Below are positions 17,540 through 26,259 of a stretch of 64,000 bases of DNA, one piece after another. The stretch lies in NCBI RefSeq assembly GCF_001444405.1, contig NZ_CP013187.1:3224001-3288000 (forward strand), read 5' to 3'. The stretch is from Pseudoalteromonas phenolica (GTDB lineage: Bacteria > Pseudomonadota > Gammaproteobacteria > Enterobacterales > Alteromonadaceae). Numbering within the stretch: position 1 is the stretch's first letter; each line of letters starts with the position of its first letter. A program made the translations under genes and the position numbers. The notes below the pieces were generated by a model that saw only the letters and a list, made by a program, of their open reading frames with translations, searched no databases and was not told the origin of the DNA.

Positions 17540-17689
17540 TACCAATCTTCAATAATACATATGGACTAAAGCTATCGCTAACTGCGTTAAAAACCCCTTA
17601 TTTAGAATAACTAAATTACAAGATCTTTGCCTTCTTATCGACAAGCTTTCCTTGCCTTAAAATAGCTCACTTAATTAAGAGGATTGGTA
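17540..17689. repeat. 150-bp MITE-like element with TACCAATC ends
   Basis: Starts TACCAATCTTCAATAATAC and ends GAGGATTGGTA, giving 8-bp perfect terminal inverted repeats. It contains no gene. The interior (actaaagctatcgctaactg near 17565) looks like short interspersed repeats of Alteromonadales as I remember them. It shares its left end with the short element at 11316-11356. Mobilisation by a transposase elsewhere is inferred. Confidence 0.7.
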
Positions 17690-17690
17690 T

Positions 17691-17719
17691 AAAAAAGCCA
17701 ACTTATTCAGTTGGCTTTA
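17691..17719 (-). terminator. Rho-independent terminator after panP
   Basis: Stem aaagccaact / agttggcttt with a short loop; on the minus strand it is followed by six T. It lies 30 bases past the panP stop. Confidence 0.85.
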
Positions 17720-17748
17720 ATTTATAAATAGCGTTTAGTTATATAAAG

Positions 17749-19374
17749 TTAAATATACTTAGCTAAATACTTTTTGAAGATAGGATCTGTTTTCGCTAAT
17801 TGCTTTTGCTCGTCTAGAATCTCTTTAAGCATAGCTTCAGAGGTTAATGGATTAGCTAACACAACTCTGAAAACAACCGTAGGCTGATTATCATATTGTA
17901 CAGGCGTTAAACGAGTACGAGAGACAAATGAACGCCCAGCTTCACGCTGACGCTTTTGCATGCTTGCCGTGAATCGGTTTAATGCAGCATAAATGTCGAT
18001 TTTCTCGTCTTCATTCGCATTGGCGATTGCCTGCTTAATTGCCTTCGGTACATAACGGTAAGTTAACAAACATAACTCAGGTTCTGACACTAACTCAAAA
18101 TCTTCCTCTTGTTTGATAAGCTCTGCAAAATATTTCGCCTTTGCAATGCCCTTATCGATAAGCATTTCATAGCCTTGACGACCAATCACACGTAAGCATG
18201 CATGTACAAGCATCGCCATGCCTGGACGGCTTCCCTCAAGCGTATGACTCCCCAAGTCTTTAGAGCCTTTACGAAGAATATATTCGGCGTGATGCTCAAT
18301 CGCATCAGTAGCATGCGGGTCTTTAAATAGCACCATACCGGCGCCCATTGGCACATACATTTGTTTATGCGCGTCAATGGTGATTGAATCTGCACGCTCA
18401 ATACCAGCTAACAACGGGCGGGCATTCGCCGATAACAAAGTCGCTCCACCCCAAGCCGCATCAACATGAAAGTGACAGTTTAACTCTTGAGCTAAGTCGG
18501 CCATATCACTAAGGGGGTCAATATTACCTGTCTCGGTTGTGCCAGCAACCCCCACTAACGCCATGACCTTTATGCCTTGTGCCTCAAGCTCTAACGCTTT
18601 CTCACGCATAGCCTGAACATCAACTTTGTTATCATCGCTGGTTTTTATAGCAATAAAGTTATCGCGGCCAATACCTAGTACATCTGCCGCTTTGCCCAGA
18701 GAGTAATGTCCTCGCTCAGACACTAACACCGCCAAACCTTTATAGCCATAGTGCATCATGGCAGCGACCAGACCTTGACTATTAATGCCTTTAAAATCAC
18801 CTTGCGGTTGTAACAGACGATTTCGAGCAATCCAAAGTGCTGTGATATTGGCAACTGTTCCGCCCGAGCAAAACGCACCTAACGACGTTTTTGCACTGTG
18901 CATCCATTTGCCATAAAAAGATTCATCAGCACCATAAGCAAGATGGTGCATCATCCCTAATACTTGGCGTTCTAGTGGCGTAAATGCTTTGGAGGTTTCG
19001 ATTTTTACTAAATTTTGGTTTAACCCCACCATTAATTTTGACAAAGGTAAAACAAAATGTGGCAAAGCAGATGTCATATGACCAATGAAGCTAGGTGAAG
19101 CTGTATGCACCGAATGCGCGACAAGCTGCTCCATTATATCTTGGGCATAATCAGACACAAACATGGGCTGTTCTGGAATAGCAGCCGACTGAAAATCTTT
19201 TTCCACTTCGTGCAAAGGTTTTTCAATTGCAGCAATATTCTCGTTTAAAAAGCCCACCAAATTATTGGAGATTTCCAGTTCAATCTTACTTAAAGTTGAA
19301 TCTGGCGCTTCCGGCACCGTAAATATACGCATTAAAGTTTCATCAGAAGCTACAGCACAACGCTTAGGACCCAT
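17749..19374 (-). CDS. panP: PLP-dependent aspartate 1-decarboxylase PanP
   Basis: Decarboxylates L-aspartate to beta-alanine for pantothenate and coenzyme A, replacing the pyruvoyl enzyme PanD in many Vibrio, Shewanella and Pseudoalteromonas. It is a 541-residue group II PLP decarboxylase. Visible motifs are HTASPSFIGHMTSALP (90-105), FCSGGTVANITALW (168-181), HVDAAWGG (303-310) and the PLP lysine K337 in ITIDAHKQMYVP. The N-terminus RIFTVPEAPDSTL matches the PanP group rather than glutamate decarboxylases. It stands alone between terminators. Confidence 0.9.
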   Translation of the reverse strand: MGPKRCAVASDETLMRIFTVPEAPDSTLSKIELEISNNLVGFLNENIAAIEKPLHEVEKDFQSAAIPEQPMFVSDYAQDIMEQLVAHSVHTASPSFIGHMTSALPHFVLPLSKLMVGLNQNLVKIETSKAFTPLERQVLGMMHHLAYGADESFYGKWMHSAKTSLGAFCSGGTVANITALWIARNRLLQPQGDFKGINSQGLVAAMMHYGYKGLAVLVSERGHYSLGKAADVLGIGRDNFIAIKTSDDNKVDVQAMREKALELEAQGIKVMALVGVAGTTETGNIDPLSDMADLAQELNCHFHVDAAWGGATLLSANARPLLAGIERADSITIDAHKQMYVPMGAGMVLFKDPHATDAIEHHAEYILRKGSKDLGSHTLEGSRPGMAMLVHACLRVIGRQGYEMLIDKGIAKAKYFAELIKQEEDFELVSEPELCLLTYRYVPKAIKQAIANANEDEKIDIYAALNRFTASMQKRQREAGRSFVSRTRLTPVQYDNQPTVVFRVVLANPLTSEAMLKEILDEQKQLAKTDPIFKKYLAKYI

Positions 19375-19623
19375 GTTTCTACCTAGTTAAACAAACCAAT
19401 GAACAATAGAAATATCTTCACTGGCCTTATAATTCTTATATGACTAAACCGCTAACTGTACTTTAAGTTTTCATTAAAGTCTCGTTTTGCGCCTATAAAA
19501 CTTAAACTTGCTTTGTATACTCGGCAATCTTGAAGTGGACTTAAGAGATATATTTGCCTACTATTTGGGAAAATGATGATCACTCTTAAAGGCAGTTTTT
19601 GCTTTTTAGAATAAGGACTGACA

Positions 19624-21501
19624 ATGATCAGAAGGACCTCGCCAGCAAATCTTCTTTTTGCAGGCTTTTTTATATTTTTAACGTGCCTAGTAGGTTACGT
19701 GTATTACACCTACGAAACAACGCGCACAGCAATCGTTAGCGACATTGATGAGCGGCTATTACATGCAGCAAAAAGTGCTCAATTGTTGCTTGGTGAACAA
19801 TACCATGATGATTTAGCAACAATTCAGCCAGAGCAGTATAAACGTTTAAGTAAACAGCTTTCACTTCTAGCTGATACGCTCAATGTTGAGTACGTCTATA
19901 GCATGGTATATGAACAACCTTTTGTACTCTTTACTTCCTCAAGTTATACAAAAGAAGATGTGCAAACGGATATGCTTACGCGCTTTTTAGACCCTTACCC
20001 TGAAGCAACAGTAATAAATAAAAGCGCTTTTCGCTCAACTGAACCCGTGTTTGAAATTTCAGAAGATCAATGGGGGCGTTTTAAAACTATTTTCGTACCT
20101 TATATAAGTAATACAGGTAAAACTTATCTAGTTGGTGCTGATATAACTATGGACTCAGTACAAGCCCAGCTAAATGCCAGTGTCACCCGCGCAATTTTAA
20201 GTGGTAGCTTTTTCTTCTTCATTGCCGTACTGGTCGCCTGTTTTTATTTTATCTTATATCGAAAGTCACTCACTACAGATCCTCGAACAGGGTTTGGGAA
20301 TCGCATTGCGTTAGAGCATGATATTAATCAACATAAAAACGAACATTTAAGTCTCGCAATTGTTGAAATACATGAGCTTGAAAATATCGTCAGTTTTTAT
20401 GGTGCCAATGTTGGCGATCAGGTAATGAGTAAAGTGATGGGATACTTTGCGTCGCAATCTAACTCTGTGTATGTTTATCGACTTGCAACATCAAAATTAG
20501 TGCTATTTTGTGATAGTGAACGAGGGGAGCACTTTTTAAGTAACTTAGTACAACAATTCCCTGCCAGCTCACCAGTTTTAAATAGGCCTCATCTATATGT
20601 TCAGCTAAATGCTGGTATAGCAGAAGGCAATAAATCTCTTCTCCTAGAAAATGCCTATGTTGCATGCCGCCAAGCCGTGCAACAAAAAGAATTGGTCTGT
20701 ATTTACAGCATTGATAAGCATGAAGCAAAGCAGTTACAGCATGCTCGCCTAGCGATGGCTAAAACGCTTAATGACGCCTTTTCTCAAAATCGCGTAGTTG
20801 TTTACTTTACTCCGCGCTGCGCCCCAAACCATGACAATATATGCCAGTATTTATGTAATGCTAGAGTACTCGATGAGCAAGGTGGCATTATTACCGATAA
20901 CGCTTTTTCTGAAGTGGTTAAACAGTCACGTATGGAAGGACAACTTACCAGACATATCTTTTCTCAATGTGTAACCCGATTTAGAAAATCACGCACTGCT
21001 TGGTCAATCGGTCTGAGCTATCAAGATGCCTCTGACCCACAATTAATCGACTTTATCTCTCAAGAACTACGTCGGTACCCGCAACCAAGCTTAATCACCT
21101 TTGAACTTGATGAGCAAGACATACTCGATAACTTCAATGCTATGGCCGTTGCAATTAATATATTAAAGAGTAAGGGTGTGAAGATTTTGGTCAACTCAGT
21201 GAGCAGTGGTTTGCTTACAGTGAGTCGAGTGATGAAACTAAGTATTGATGCCATTAAACTCGACGATGGTATATCTAACCATCTAGAAAATGATGAGCAA
21301 GTATTGTCTTTTATTGAGCATTTAGCCCGCTTATGTCGCGACAGGGAAATGCACTTAATCGTTGGTAATGTAGAAACTGAGTTACAGTACGAACTTCTTT
21401 GTGCCGCGGGCGTTACTTATTTACAAGGGAGTTATATTGGCAAGGCCACGCCACATATCAAATGCCCCGAAGAGCATGCAACGTATCAGGCAAGTGCATA
21501 G
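19624..21501 (+). CDS. Membrane protein with degenerate GGDEF and EAL domains
   Basis: A 625-residue inner-membrane protein: TM1 (about 9-28), a periplasmic sensor region (about 29-185), TM2 (about 188-212), GGDEF-like domain (about 215-370) and EAL-like domain (about 375-615). The GGDEF entry DPRTGFGNR survives, but the GGDEF signature is replaced by ATSKL. In the EAL half the EAL motif is absent, DDFG reads NSVS and AEGVET reads VGNVET, while the fold blocks YLQGSYIGKATP remain. It should neither make nor cleave c-di-GMP; a CsrD-like or ligand-binding role is inferred. AAGGA precedes the ATG. Confidence 0.85.
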   Translation: MIRRTSPANLLFAGFFIFLTCLVGYVYYTYETTRTAIVSDIDERLLHAAKSAQLLLGEQYHDDLATIQPEQYKRLSKQLSLLADTLNVEYVYSMVYEQPFVLFTSSSYTKEDVQTDMLTRFLDPYPEATVINKSAFRSTEPVFEISEDQWGRFKTIFVPYISNTGKTYLVGADITMDSVQAQLNASVTRAILSGSFFFFIAVLVACFYFILYRKSLTTDPRTGFGNRIALEHDINQHKNEHLSLAIVEIHELENIVSFYGANVGDQVMSKVMGYFASQSNSVYVYRLATSKLVLFCDSERGEHFLSNLVQQFPASSPVLNRPHLYVQLNAGIAEGNKSLLLENAYVACRQAVQQKELVCIYSIDKHEAKQLQHARLAMAKTLNDAFSQNRVVVYFTPRCAPNHDNICQYLCNARVLDEQGGIITDNAFSEVVKQSRMEGQLTRHIFSQCVTRFRKSRTAWSIGLSYQDASDPQLIDFISQELRRYPQPSLITFELDEQDILDNFNAMAVAINILKSKGVKILVNSVSSGLLTVSRVMKLSIDAIKLDDGISNHLENDEQVLSFIEHLARLCRDREMHLIVGNVETELQYELLCAAGVTYLQGSYIGKATPHIKCPEEHATYQASA

Positions 21502-21520
21502 GCATGTATAACCCAATCTA

Positions 21521-21546
21521 AAAAAGGGCCAAATAGCCCTTTTTTA
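21521..21546. terminator. Bidirectional terminator
   Basis: aaaaagggc / gcccttttt inverted repeat with a 6-nt loop and T runs on both strands, between the convergent GGDEF-EAL-like gene and the TrmB-like methyltransferase gene. Confidence 0.88.
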
Positions 21547-21565
21547 ATGAGTTTGAAAACAGGCT

Positions 21566-22237
21566 TTAGCGAGATAAATCTAGTTTCAAACGTGTACTAG
21601 ATTGCCCGCTCGCCCAGTATTTTCGCTCAAACGGCGTGATGGCAGTGTCACTCTCGTATGCTTCAACCGCAGCTGGGTGGCCTGCTAATTCTAGCGCTCG
21701 TGCAAACTCTTTAACGTAAATATCCCAATTAGAGCGCACTTCTAAAATACCGCCTAACTTCACAATAAATGGGAAGACGGGGGCACCGTGCCAACGTCTA
21801 CCAATATGCTTGGCTTTAGGCCAAGGGTTTGGATATAACAAATAATGATGCGTTGGCTGCCAACCAGCTTCTAGCGCAAGGCGCCAAAAATCGTTTAAAT
21901 CAGCCTGAACTAAAATATAGTGCCCTGATTCAGTTTGCTTATATTCCACATCATGCTTATCTAAGCGGTGCGACGACTTATCGATACCAATCACCAAGGC
22001 ATCTGGGTGCAGCTTAGCTAAGTTGGCGGTGCTTTCACCTACTCCGCAGCATGAGTCCAAAATCAAAGGTCCGTTAAAAGCCTGAACCTTTTCATTGACC
22101 TCATCAAACGCTTGTTGCGTATGTTCGGCAATGGGCTTTTTAAACTCTGCCGCTAGGTGCTTTTGTACTATTTCATCGAGCTTTTCATGCAGCCCTGGTT
22201 GGTTTGAAACAATGCTTCTCGAATTTGCTTCACTCAT
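21566..22237 (-). CDS. TrmB-like SAM-dependent methyltransferase
   Basis: A 223-residue class I methyltransferase of the TrmB (tRNA m7G46) superfamily: SAM motif ILDSCCGVGEST, acidic IGIDKS, and the family signature LYPNPWPKAKHIGRRWHG, which corresponds to FPDPWPKKRH in canonical TrmB. The canonical N-terminal RSFVRR block is not seen, so this may be a second, diverged TrmB. Its ATG overlaps the stop of the ABC permease gene (ATGA), indicating co-translation. Substrate is unproven. Confidence 0.8.
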   Translation of the reverse strand: MSEANSRSIVSNQPGLHEKLDEIVQKHLAAEFKKPIAEHTQQAFDEVNEKVQAFNGPLILDSCCGVGESTANLAKLHPDALVIGIDKSSHRLDKHDVEYKQTESGHYILVQADLNDFWRLALEAGWQPTHHYLLYPNPWPKAKHIGRRWHGAPVFPFIVKLGGILEVRSNWDIYVKEFARALELAGHPAAVEAYESDTAITPFERKYWASGQSSTRLKLDLSR

Positions 22238-23010
22238 CAGTGACGTAACCCTATCCCACGGCGAATTAATGTCAGTGCCGTAATAAATAAACCAGTAATT
22301 AGCACTAATAATACCGCAAATGAGGTGTAAATGCTGACATCAGACACACCTAAAAAGCCAAATCTAAATGCGTTCACCATATAAATGATCGGATTTACCT
22401 GCGACACACCTTGCCAGAACTCAGGCAACAGCGTGATAGAGTAGAATACTCCACCTAAGTATGTCAGTGGCGTCAGGACAAAGGTTGGAATAATACTGAT
22501 ATCGTCAAAGCTGTTTGCATAAACGGCGTTGATGAGGCCACCTAAGGCGAATACTGCCGATGTCAGTACCACAGTAGCAATGATCACAAACACATTATGA
22601 ATTTGAATATCAACGAAAAACAAAGACACAATTGTGACGATTAAACCTACTAGCATGCCACGAGCCATACCGCCGCCCATGTAACCAAGCACAATAATGT
22701 AATTTGGCACGGGCGCCACTAACAGCTCTTCAATGCTCTTTTGGAATTTAGTCGAATAGAAACTCGATGCAACATTCGAATAGGAGTTGGTGATCACCGA
22801 CATCATGATCAGACCAGGAACAATAAATTCCATATAGCTAAAGCCGCCCATCTCGCCAATTCGCGAGCCGATTAAACTACCGAAGATCACAAAATATAAG
22901 GTCATAGTGATCGCAGGTGGCACTAAGGTTTGCACCCAAATACGCAAAAAGCGGATACATTCTTTGATCCAAATACTTTTTAACGCGACTGAATAACGAC
23001 TTAAACTCAT
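22237..23010 (-). CDS. ABC-2 type transporter permease (YadH-like)
   Basis: A 257-residue ABC-2 permease with about six membrane segments. The loop GGFSYMEFIVPGLIMMSVITNS and the helix region with FYSTKFQKSIEELLVAPVP are typical of the YadH group. It pairs with the ATPase gene immediately upstream, which it overlaps by 4 nt. Substrate is unknown; YadGH-type transporters have been annotated as drug or polysaccharide exporters without firm evidence. Confidence 0.92.
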   Translation of the reverse strand: MSLSRYSVALKSIWIKECIRFLRIWVQTLVPPAITMTLYFVIFGSLIGSRIGEMGGFSYMEFIVPGLIMMSVITNSYSNVASSFYSTKFQKSIEELLVAPVPNYIIVLGYMGGGMARGMLVGLIVTIVSLFFVDIQIHNVFVIIATVVLTSAVFALGGLINAVYANSFDDISIIPTFVLTPLTYLGGVFYSITLLPEFWQGVSQVNPIIYMVNAFRFGFLGVSDVSIYTSFAVLLVLITGLFITALTLIRRGIGLRH

Positions 23011-23945
23011 GCTTCACGCCCCTGCTCTAGTAAACTTACAAACAATTCTTCTAATCGGTTGGCTTTATTTCGCATACTCAGCACGGTATTACCTTGCGCT
23101 GATAACTGTGAAAACACCTCGTTTAACCCTTGAGATTTGGCCACCTCAACCTCTAATGTGTGGTCGTCAGTCATCACGAACTCATAACCCTCTAAGGTAA
23201 CGGGCTTCACGGGTGACTGTAAGTCGAGTACAAAGGTTTCTTTGTCTAACTTGGCAAGTAAGGCTTTGATCGTGGTGTTTTCAACAATCGTACCTTGGTC
23301 GATGATGGCGATGTTTTTACACAGTAACTCCGCTTCTTCAAGGTAGTGAGTTGTCAGAATAATGGTTACACCCTGCTCATTGATTTCACGTAAGAAATCC
23401 CACATTGAGCGACGTAGTTCAATGTCTACACCTGCGGTTGGCTCATCTAAAATAAGCAACTTAGGTTCGTGCATTAATGCGCGCGCAATCATCAGGCGGC
23501 GTTTCATACCACCCGAAAGCGTACGCGCTTGCTTGTCTTTTTTATCGAACAGACCCAGCTTTTTTAAATATTTCTCGGCACGCTCATGGGCAAGTTTACG
23601 TGGCACACCATAGTAACCCGCTTGGTTCACTAAAATTTGGTTGAGTGTTTCGAACTGAGAAAAGTTAAACTCTTGCGGCACTAAACCTAGCTCTTGTTTC
23701 GCATCTTCTAACTTTGTATCAATTGAATGACCAAAGACTTCAACTGTGCCTGCGGTTTTATTTACCAATGACGAAATGACGCCAATGGTGGTTGATTTAC
23801 CTGCACCATTAGGGCCAAGCAGCGCAAAAAAATCGCCCTGCTCTACTTGCAAGTCGATGCCTTTTACCGCTTCGACGCCATTTTTATAGACTTTGCGTAA
23901 GCCTTGAATATTTAATGCGATGGTCATGTTATTTGTGGTCTCCAT
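23007..23945 (-). CDS. ABC transporter ATP-binding protein (YadG-like)
   Basis: ATPase of the exporter with the downstream permease. Walker A GPNGAGKST, Q-loop VPQEFNFSQFE, ABC signature LSGGMKRRLMIARAL, Walker B LLILDEPTAGVD and H-loop TTHYLEEAE are all intact. The C-terminal extension (about 225-312) is the DUF4162-like region common to YadG and CcmA-like ATPases. It overlaps ubiX by 17 nt, so ubiX, the transporter and the methyltransferase are probably one transcript. Confidence 0.94.
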   Translation of the reverse strand: METTNNMTIALNIQGLRKVYKNGVEAVKGIDLQVEQGDFFALLGPNGAGKSTTIGVISSLVNKTAGTVEVFGHSIDTKLEDAKQELGLVPQEFNFSQFETLNQILVNQAGYYGVPRKLAHERAEKYLKKLGLFDKKDKQARTLSGGMKRRLMIARALMHEPKLLILDEPTAGVDIELRRSMWDFLREINEQGVTIILTTHYLEEAELLCKNIAIIDQGTIVENTTIKALLAKLDKETFVLDLQSPVKPVTLEGYEFVMTDDHTLEVEVAKSQGLNEVFSQLSAQGNTVLSMRNKANRLEELFVSLLEQGREA

Positions 23946-24552
23946 AACCCCAACGTTTAGTGAGTGTATGTTCGATATGTAAGTGGTCTAAAATTCGCGC
24001 CACCATAAAGTCGACAAGGTCGTCGATCGATTCAGGTTTATGATAAAAACCCGGAGCCGCAGGCATGATGGTCACACCCATCTGACTCAGTTTGTGCATA
24101 TTCTCTAAGTGAATTGAGCTAAATGGCGTTTCACGCGGCACTAAAATCAGTTGTCCACGTTCTTTGATCACCACATCAGCCGCACGTTCTAATAAGTTAT
24201 CTGATGCGCCCACCGCAATAGCCGATACAGAACCTGCGCTACATGGGCAAACCACCATTTTTTTCGGTGCCGCTGAACCAGAAGCCACCGGGCTAAACCA
24301 GTTGTCTTTGCCAAATACTTTAACTTGCTCAGGCCCAGCTTTTACTAGCTCACTTAACTGTTCAGTGCATTTTTGCTCATTGCCCGACAACTTTATATTT
24401 GATTCGGTATCAAGCACCACTCGCGCTGCGCTCGAAATAAGTACATAGACTTGGTAGTTCATTGCCACCAGCACTTCGAGTAGACGAAGACCATAAGGTG
24501 CGCCCGATGCACCACTAAAAGCCAGTGTAATGGCCTCTTTATACTGTTTCAT
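23929..24552 (-). CDS. ubiX: Flavin prenyltransferase UbiX
   Basis: UbiX prenylates FMN to make the cofactor of the decarboxylase UbiD in ubiquinone synthesis. The 207-residue protein has the flavin-binding start LAFSGASGAPYGLRLLEVL, the block VVCPCSAGSVSAIAVGASDNLLERAADV and the family stretch RGQLILVPRETPFSSIHLENM. It lies between mpl and the ABC transporter, an association common in gammaproteobacteria of this type. Confidence 0.96.
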   Translation of the reverse strand: MKQYKEAITLAFSGASGAPYGLRLLEVLVAMNYQVYVLISSAARVVLDTESNIKLSGNEQKCTEQLSELVKAGPEQVKVFGKDNWFSPVASGSAAPKKMVVCPCSAGSVSAIAVGASDNLLERAADVVIKERGQLILVPRETPFSSIHLENMHKLSQMGVTIMPAAPGFYHKPESIDDLVDFMVARILDHLHIEHTLTKRWGYGDHK

Positions 24553-24582
24553 TTTTAAACCTTTAAGCTCGACGTTGGCAAC

Positions 24583-25950
24583 CTAGCTAAATTTAGCCTG
24601 CAACGCTGCCAATAATTTTTGATGGATACCCGCAAAACCACCATTACTCATGATAAGAATATGCTGACCTGCTTGAGCGTTTGCACACACCTTCTCAATA
24701 ATAGACTCAATCGTGCTATCGCACTCTCGCCCTGCTTCTTGGGCTTGGGCCTTCAGTGACCAATCTAACCCTTCAGGCTCGAATAAATACGCTTTATTCG
24801 CTTGTTCAAGTGACGCCAACAAGGTTTGTTTGTGTACGCCCATTTTCATGGTGTTAGAACGAGGCTCTAAAATAGCAACGACCTCATCACTGCCTACTTT
24901 AGCTTTTAAGCCTGCCAAAGTGGTTTTAATTGCCGTTGGGTGATGTGCAAAGTCGTCGTAAATACGAATACCTGCTACTTCACCGATCAACTCCATACGG
25001 CGTTTTGGTGATATAAACTCAGCTAAGGCATCGATGGACACCTCAACTGGAATGCCCACATGTCGCGCTGCGGCAATGGTCATCATGGCATTTTTCACAT
25101 TGTGCTCCCCAATTGCATCCCACGTCACAACCCCTTGTACTTCACCATGTAAAAGCACTTCAAATTGCGAGCCGTCAGCTGAGAGTAAGTGATAGTCCCA
25201 ATCGCCTTTTAAAGTTTCTTGTTCACTCCAAAAGCCGCGCTCAACCACCTCTTGTATAGGCGCATCATCCGCCGGATAAATGGCTTTGCCTTTGCCCGGT
25301 AAAGTACGAATAAGATGATGGAACTGCGTTTGAATGGCGTTTAAATCAGCAAAGATATCGGCATGATCAAATTCTAGATTGTTCATGATCAGCGTACGCG
25401 GCAGGTAATGTACAAACTTGCTGCGCTTATCAAAAAAGGCCGTGTCGTATTCGTCTGCTTCAATCACAAAAAACGGCGTGTCACTCACGCGAGCCGACAC
25501 CCCAAAATTTTGTACTATGCCGCCGATTAAAAAGCCAGGGCGCAAACCTGCGTATTCTAACACCCAGGCCAACATACTCGCCGTCGTGGTTTTACCGTGT
25601 GTGCCCGCCACTGCCAATACCCAGCTGTCACGCAGTAAATGATTTTTCAGCCACTCAGGACCTGAGGTGTAATTTAAGCCTTGCTCTAACACATACTCAA
25701 CACATGCATTACCACGACTCATAGCATTACCAATCACCACCATATCAGGCGCAGGGTCTAGCTGTTTAGGATCGTAACCTTGAGTGAGCTCAATACCTAA
25801 TTCTTCAAGCTGAGTACTCATGGGAGGATAAACGTTTTGATCTGAGCCTGTCACTTTATAACCCAAAGACTGAGCAATGGCCGCAATACCGCCCATAAAT
25901 GTGCCGCAAATACCTAAAATATGAATGTGTTTATTATTGTTGTTGCTCAT
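24583..25950 (-). CDS. mpl: UDP-N-acetylmuramate:L-Ala-gamma-D-Glu-meso-DAP ligase Mpl
   Basis: Murein-recycling ligase that joins the tripeptide released from old peptidoglycan to UDP-MurNAc. It is a 455-residue Mur ligase with an N-terminal Rossmann start HILGICGTFMGGIAA, the ATP loop GTHGKTT at 116-122, NNLEFDHADIF, and the C-terminal domain with DDFAHHPTAIKTTL and EPRSNTMKMG. Mpl rather than MurC is indicated by GICGTFMGG and the HHPTA block. ubiX follows after 30 nt. Confidence 0.97.
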   Translation of the reverse strand: MSNNNNKHIHILGICGTFMGGIAAIAQSLGYKVTGSDQNVYPPMSTQLEELGIELTQGYDPKQLDPAPDMVVIGNAMSRGNACVEYVLEQGLNYTSGPEWLKNHLLRDSWVLAVAGTHGKTTTASMLAWVLEYAGLRPGFLIGGIVQNFGVSARVSDTPFFVIEADEYDTAFFDKRSKFVHYLPRTLIMNNLEFDHADIFADLNAIQTQFHHLIRTLPGKGKAIYPADDAPIQEVVERGFWSEQETLKGDWDYHLLSADGSQFEVLLHGEVQGVVTWDAIGEHNVKNAMMTIAAARHVGIPVEVSIDALAEFISPKRRMELIGEVAGIRIYDDFAHHPTAIKTTLAGLKAKVGSDEVVAILEPRSNTMKMGVHKQTLLASLEQANKAYLFEPEGLDWSLKAQAQEAGRECDSTIESIIEKVCANAQAGQHILIMSNGGFAGIHQKLLAALQAKFS

Positions 25951-26023
25951 AAACCAAGACCTTGGGTGAAGAATATATGGTTTGCCATATTACTTTATTT
26001 AAACTTAATGTGGGCAAAATGAA

Positions 26024-26053
26024 TAAAAAAAATGCCAGTCTTAGACTGGCATC
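26024..26053 (-). terminator. Rho-independent terminator, pyrE side
   Basis: atgccagtc / gactggcat stem with a 3-nt loop; on the minus strand eight T follow. It lies about 200 bases beyond the pyrE stop and before mpl, so the pyrE transcript would include the folded element at 26141-26239. Confidence 0.85.
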
Positions 26054-26140
26054 TTCTATCTTATATTTGTACCTATTCTCTTAAAGAAACGCATTTATAA
26101 CAGCACATAGAACAGGTTCAAACTCTAAGTATTTCTTATT

Positions 26141-26239
26141 GTACGTAGGCGGCAAACATATGAGACCCATGAGCATAGGTTGCCTATGTGATTGGCCGGG
26201 CTGGCGACCCAGCGATATATGTGAAGCCAACACCCGTAC
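26141..26239. repeat. Palindromic structured element, three-helix fold, between pyrE and mpl
   Basis: The ends pair (GTACG / CGTAC), then GGC / GCC and ACATAT / ATATGT extend the closing stem. Inside are two perfect hairpins: CATAGG-TTG-CCTATG (26174-26188) and GCTGG-CGAC-CCAGC (26200-26213). This makes a three-way junction on either strand. It is not attC-like and fits no riboswitch I know. It may be an interspersed palindromic repeat or a 3'-UTR RNA structure of pyrE. The surrounding 309-base gap (25951-26259) contains nothing else but the terminator. Confidence 0.6.
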
Positions 26240-26259
26240 GATACGAAAGACGACGAGTA

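Noticed and set aside
26141..26239. Integron attC site
   Set aside because: The ends lack the GTTRRRY / RYYYAAC core sites and no integrase of the IntI type is present.
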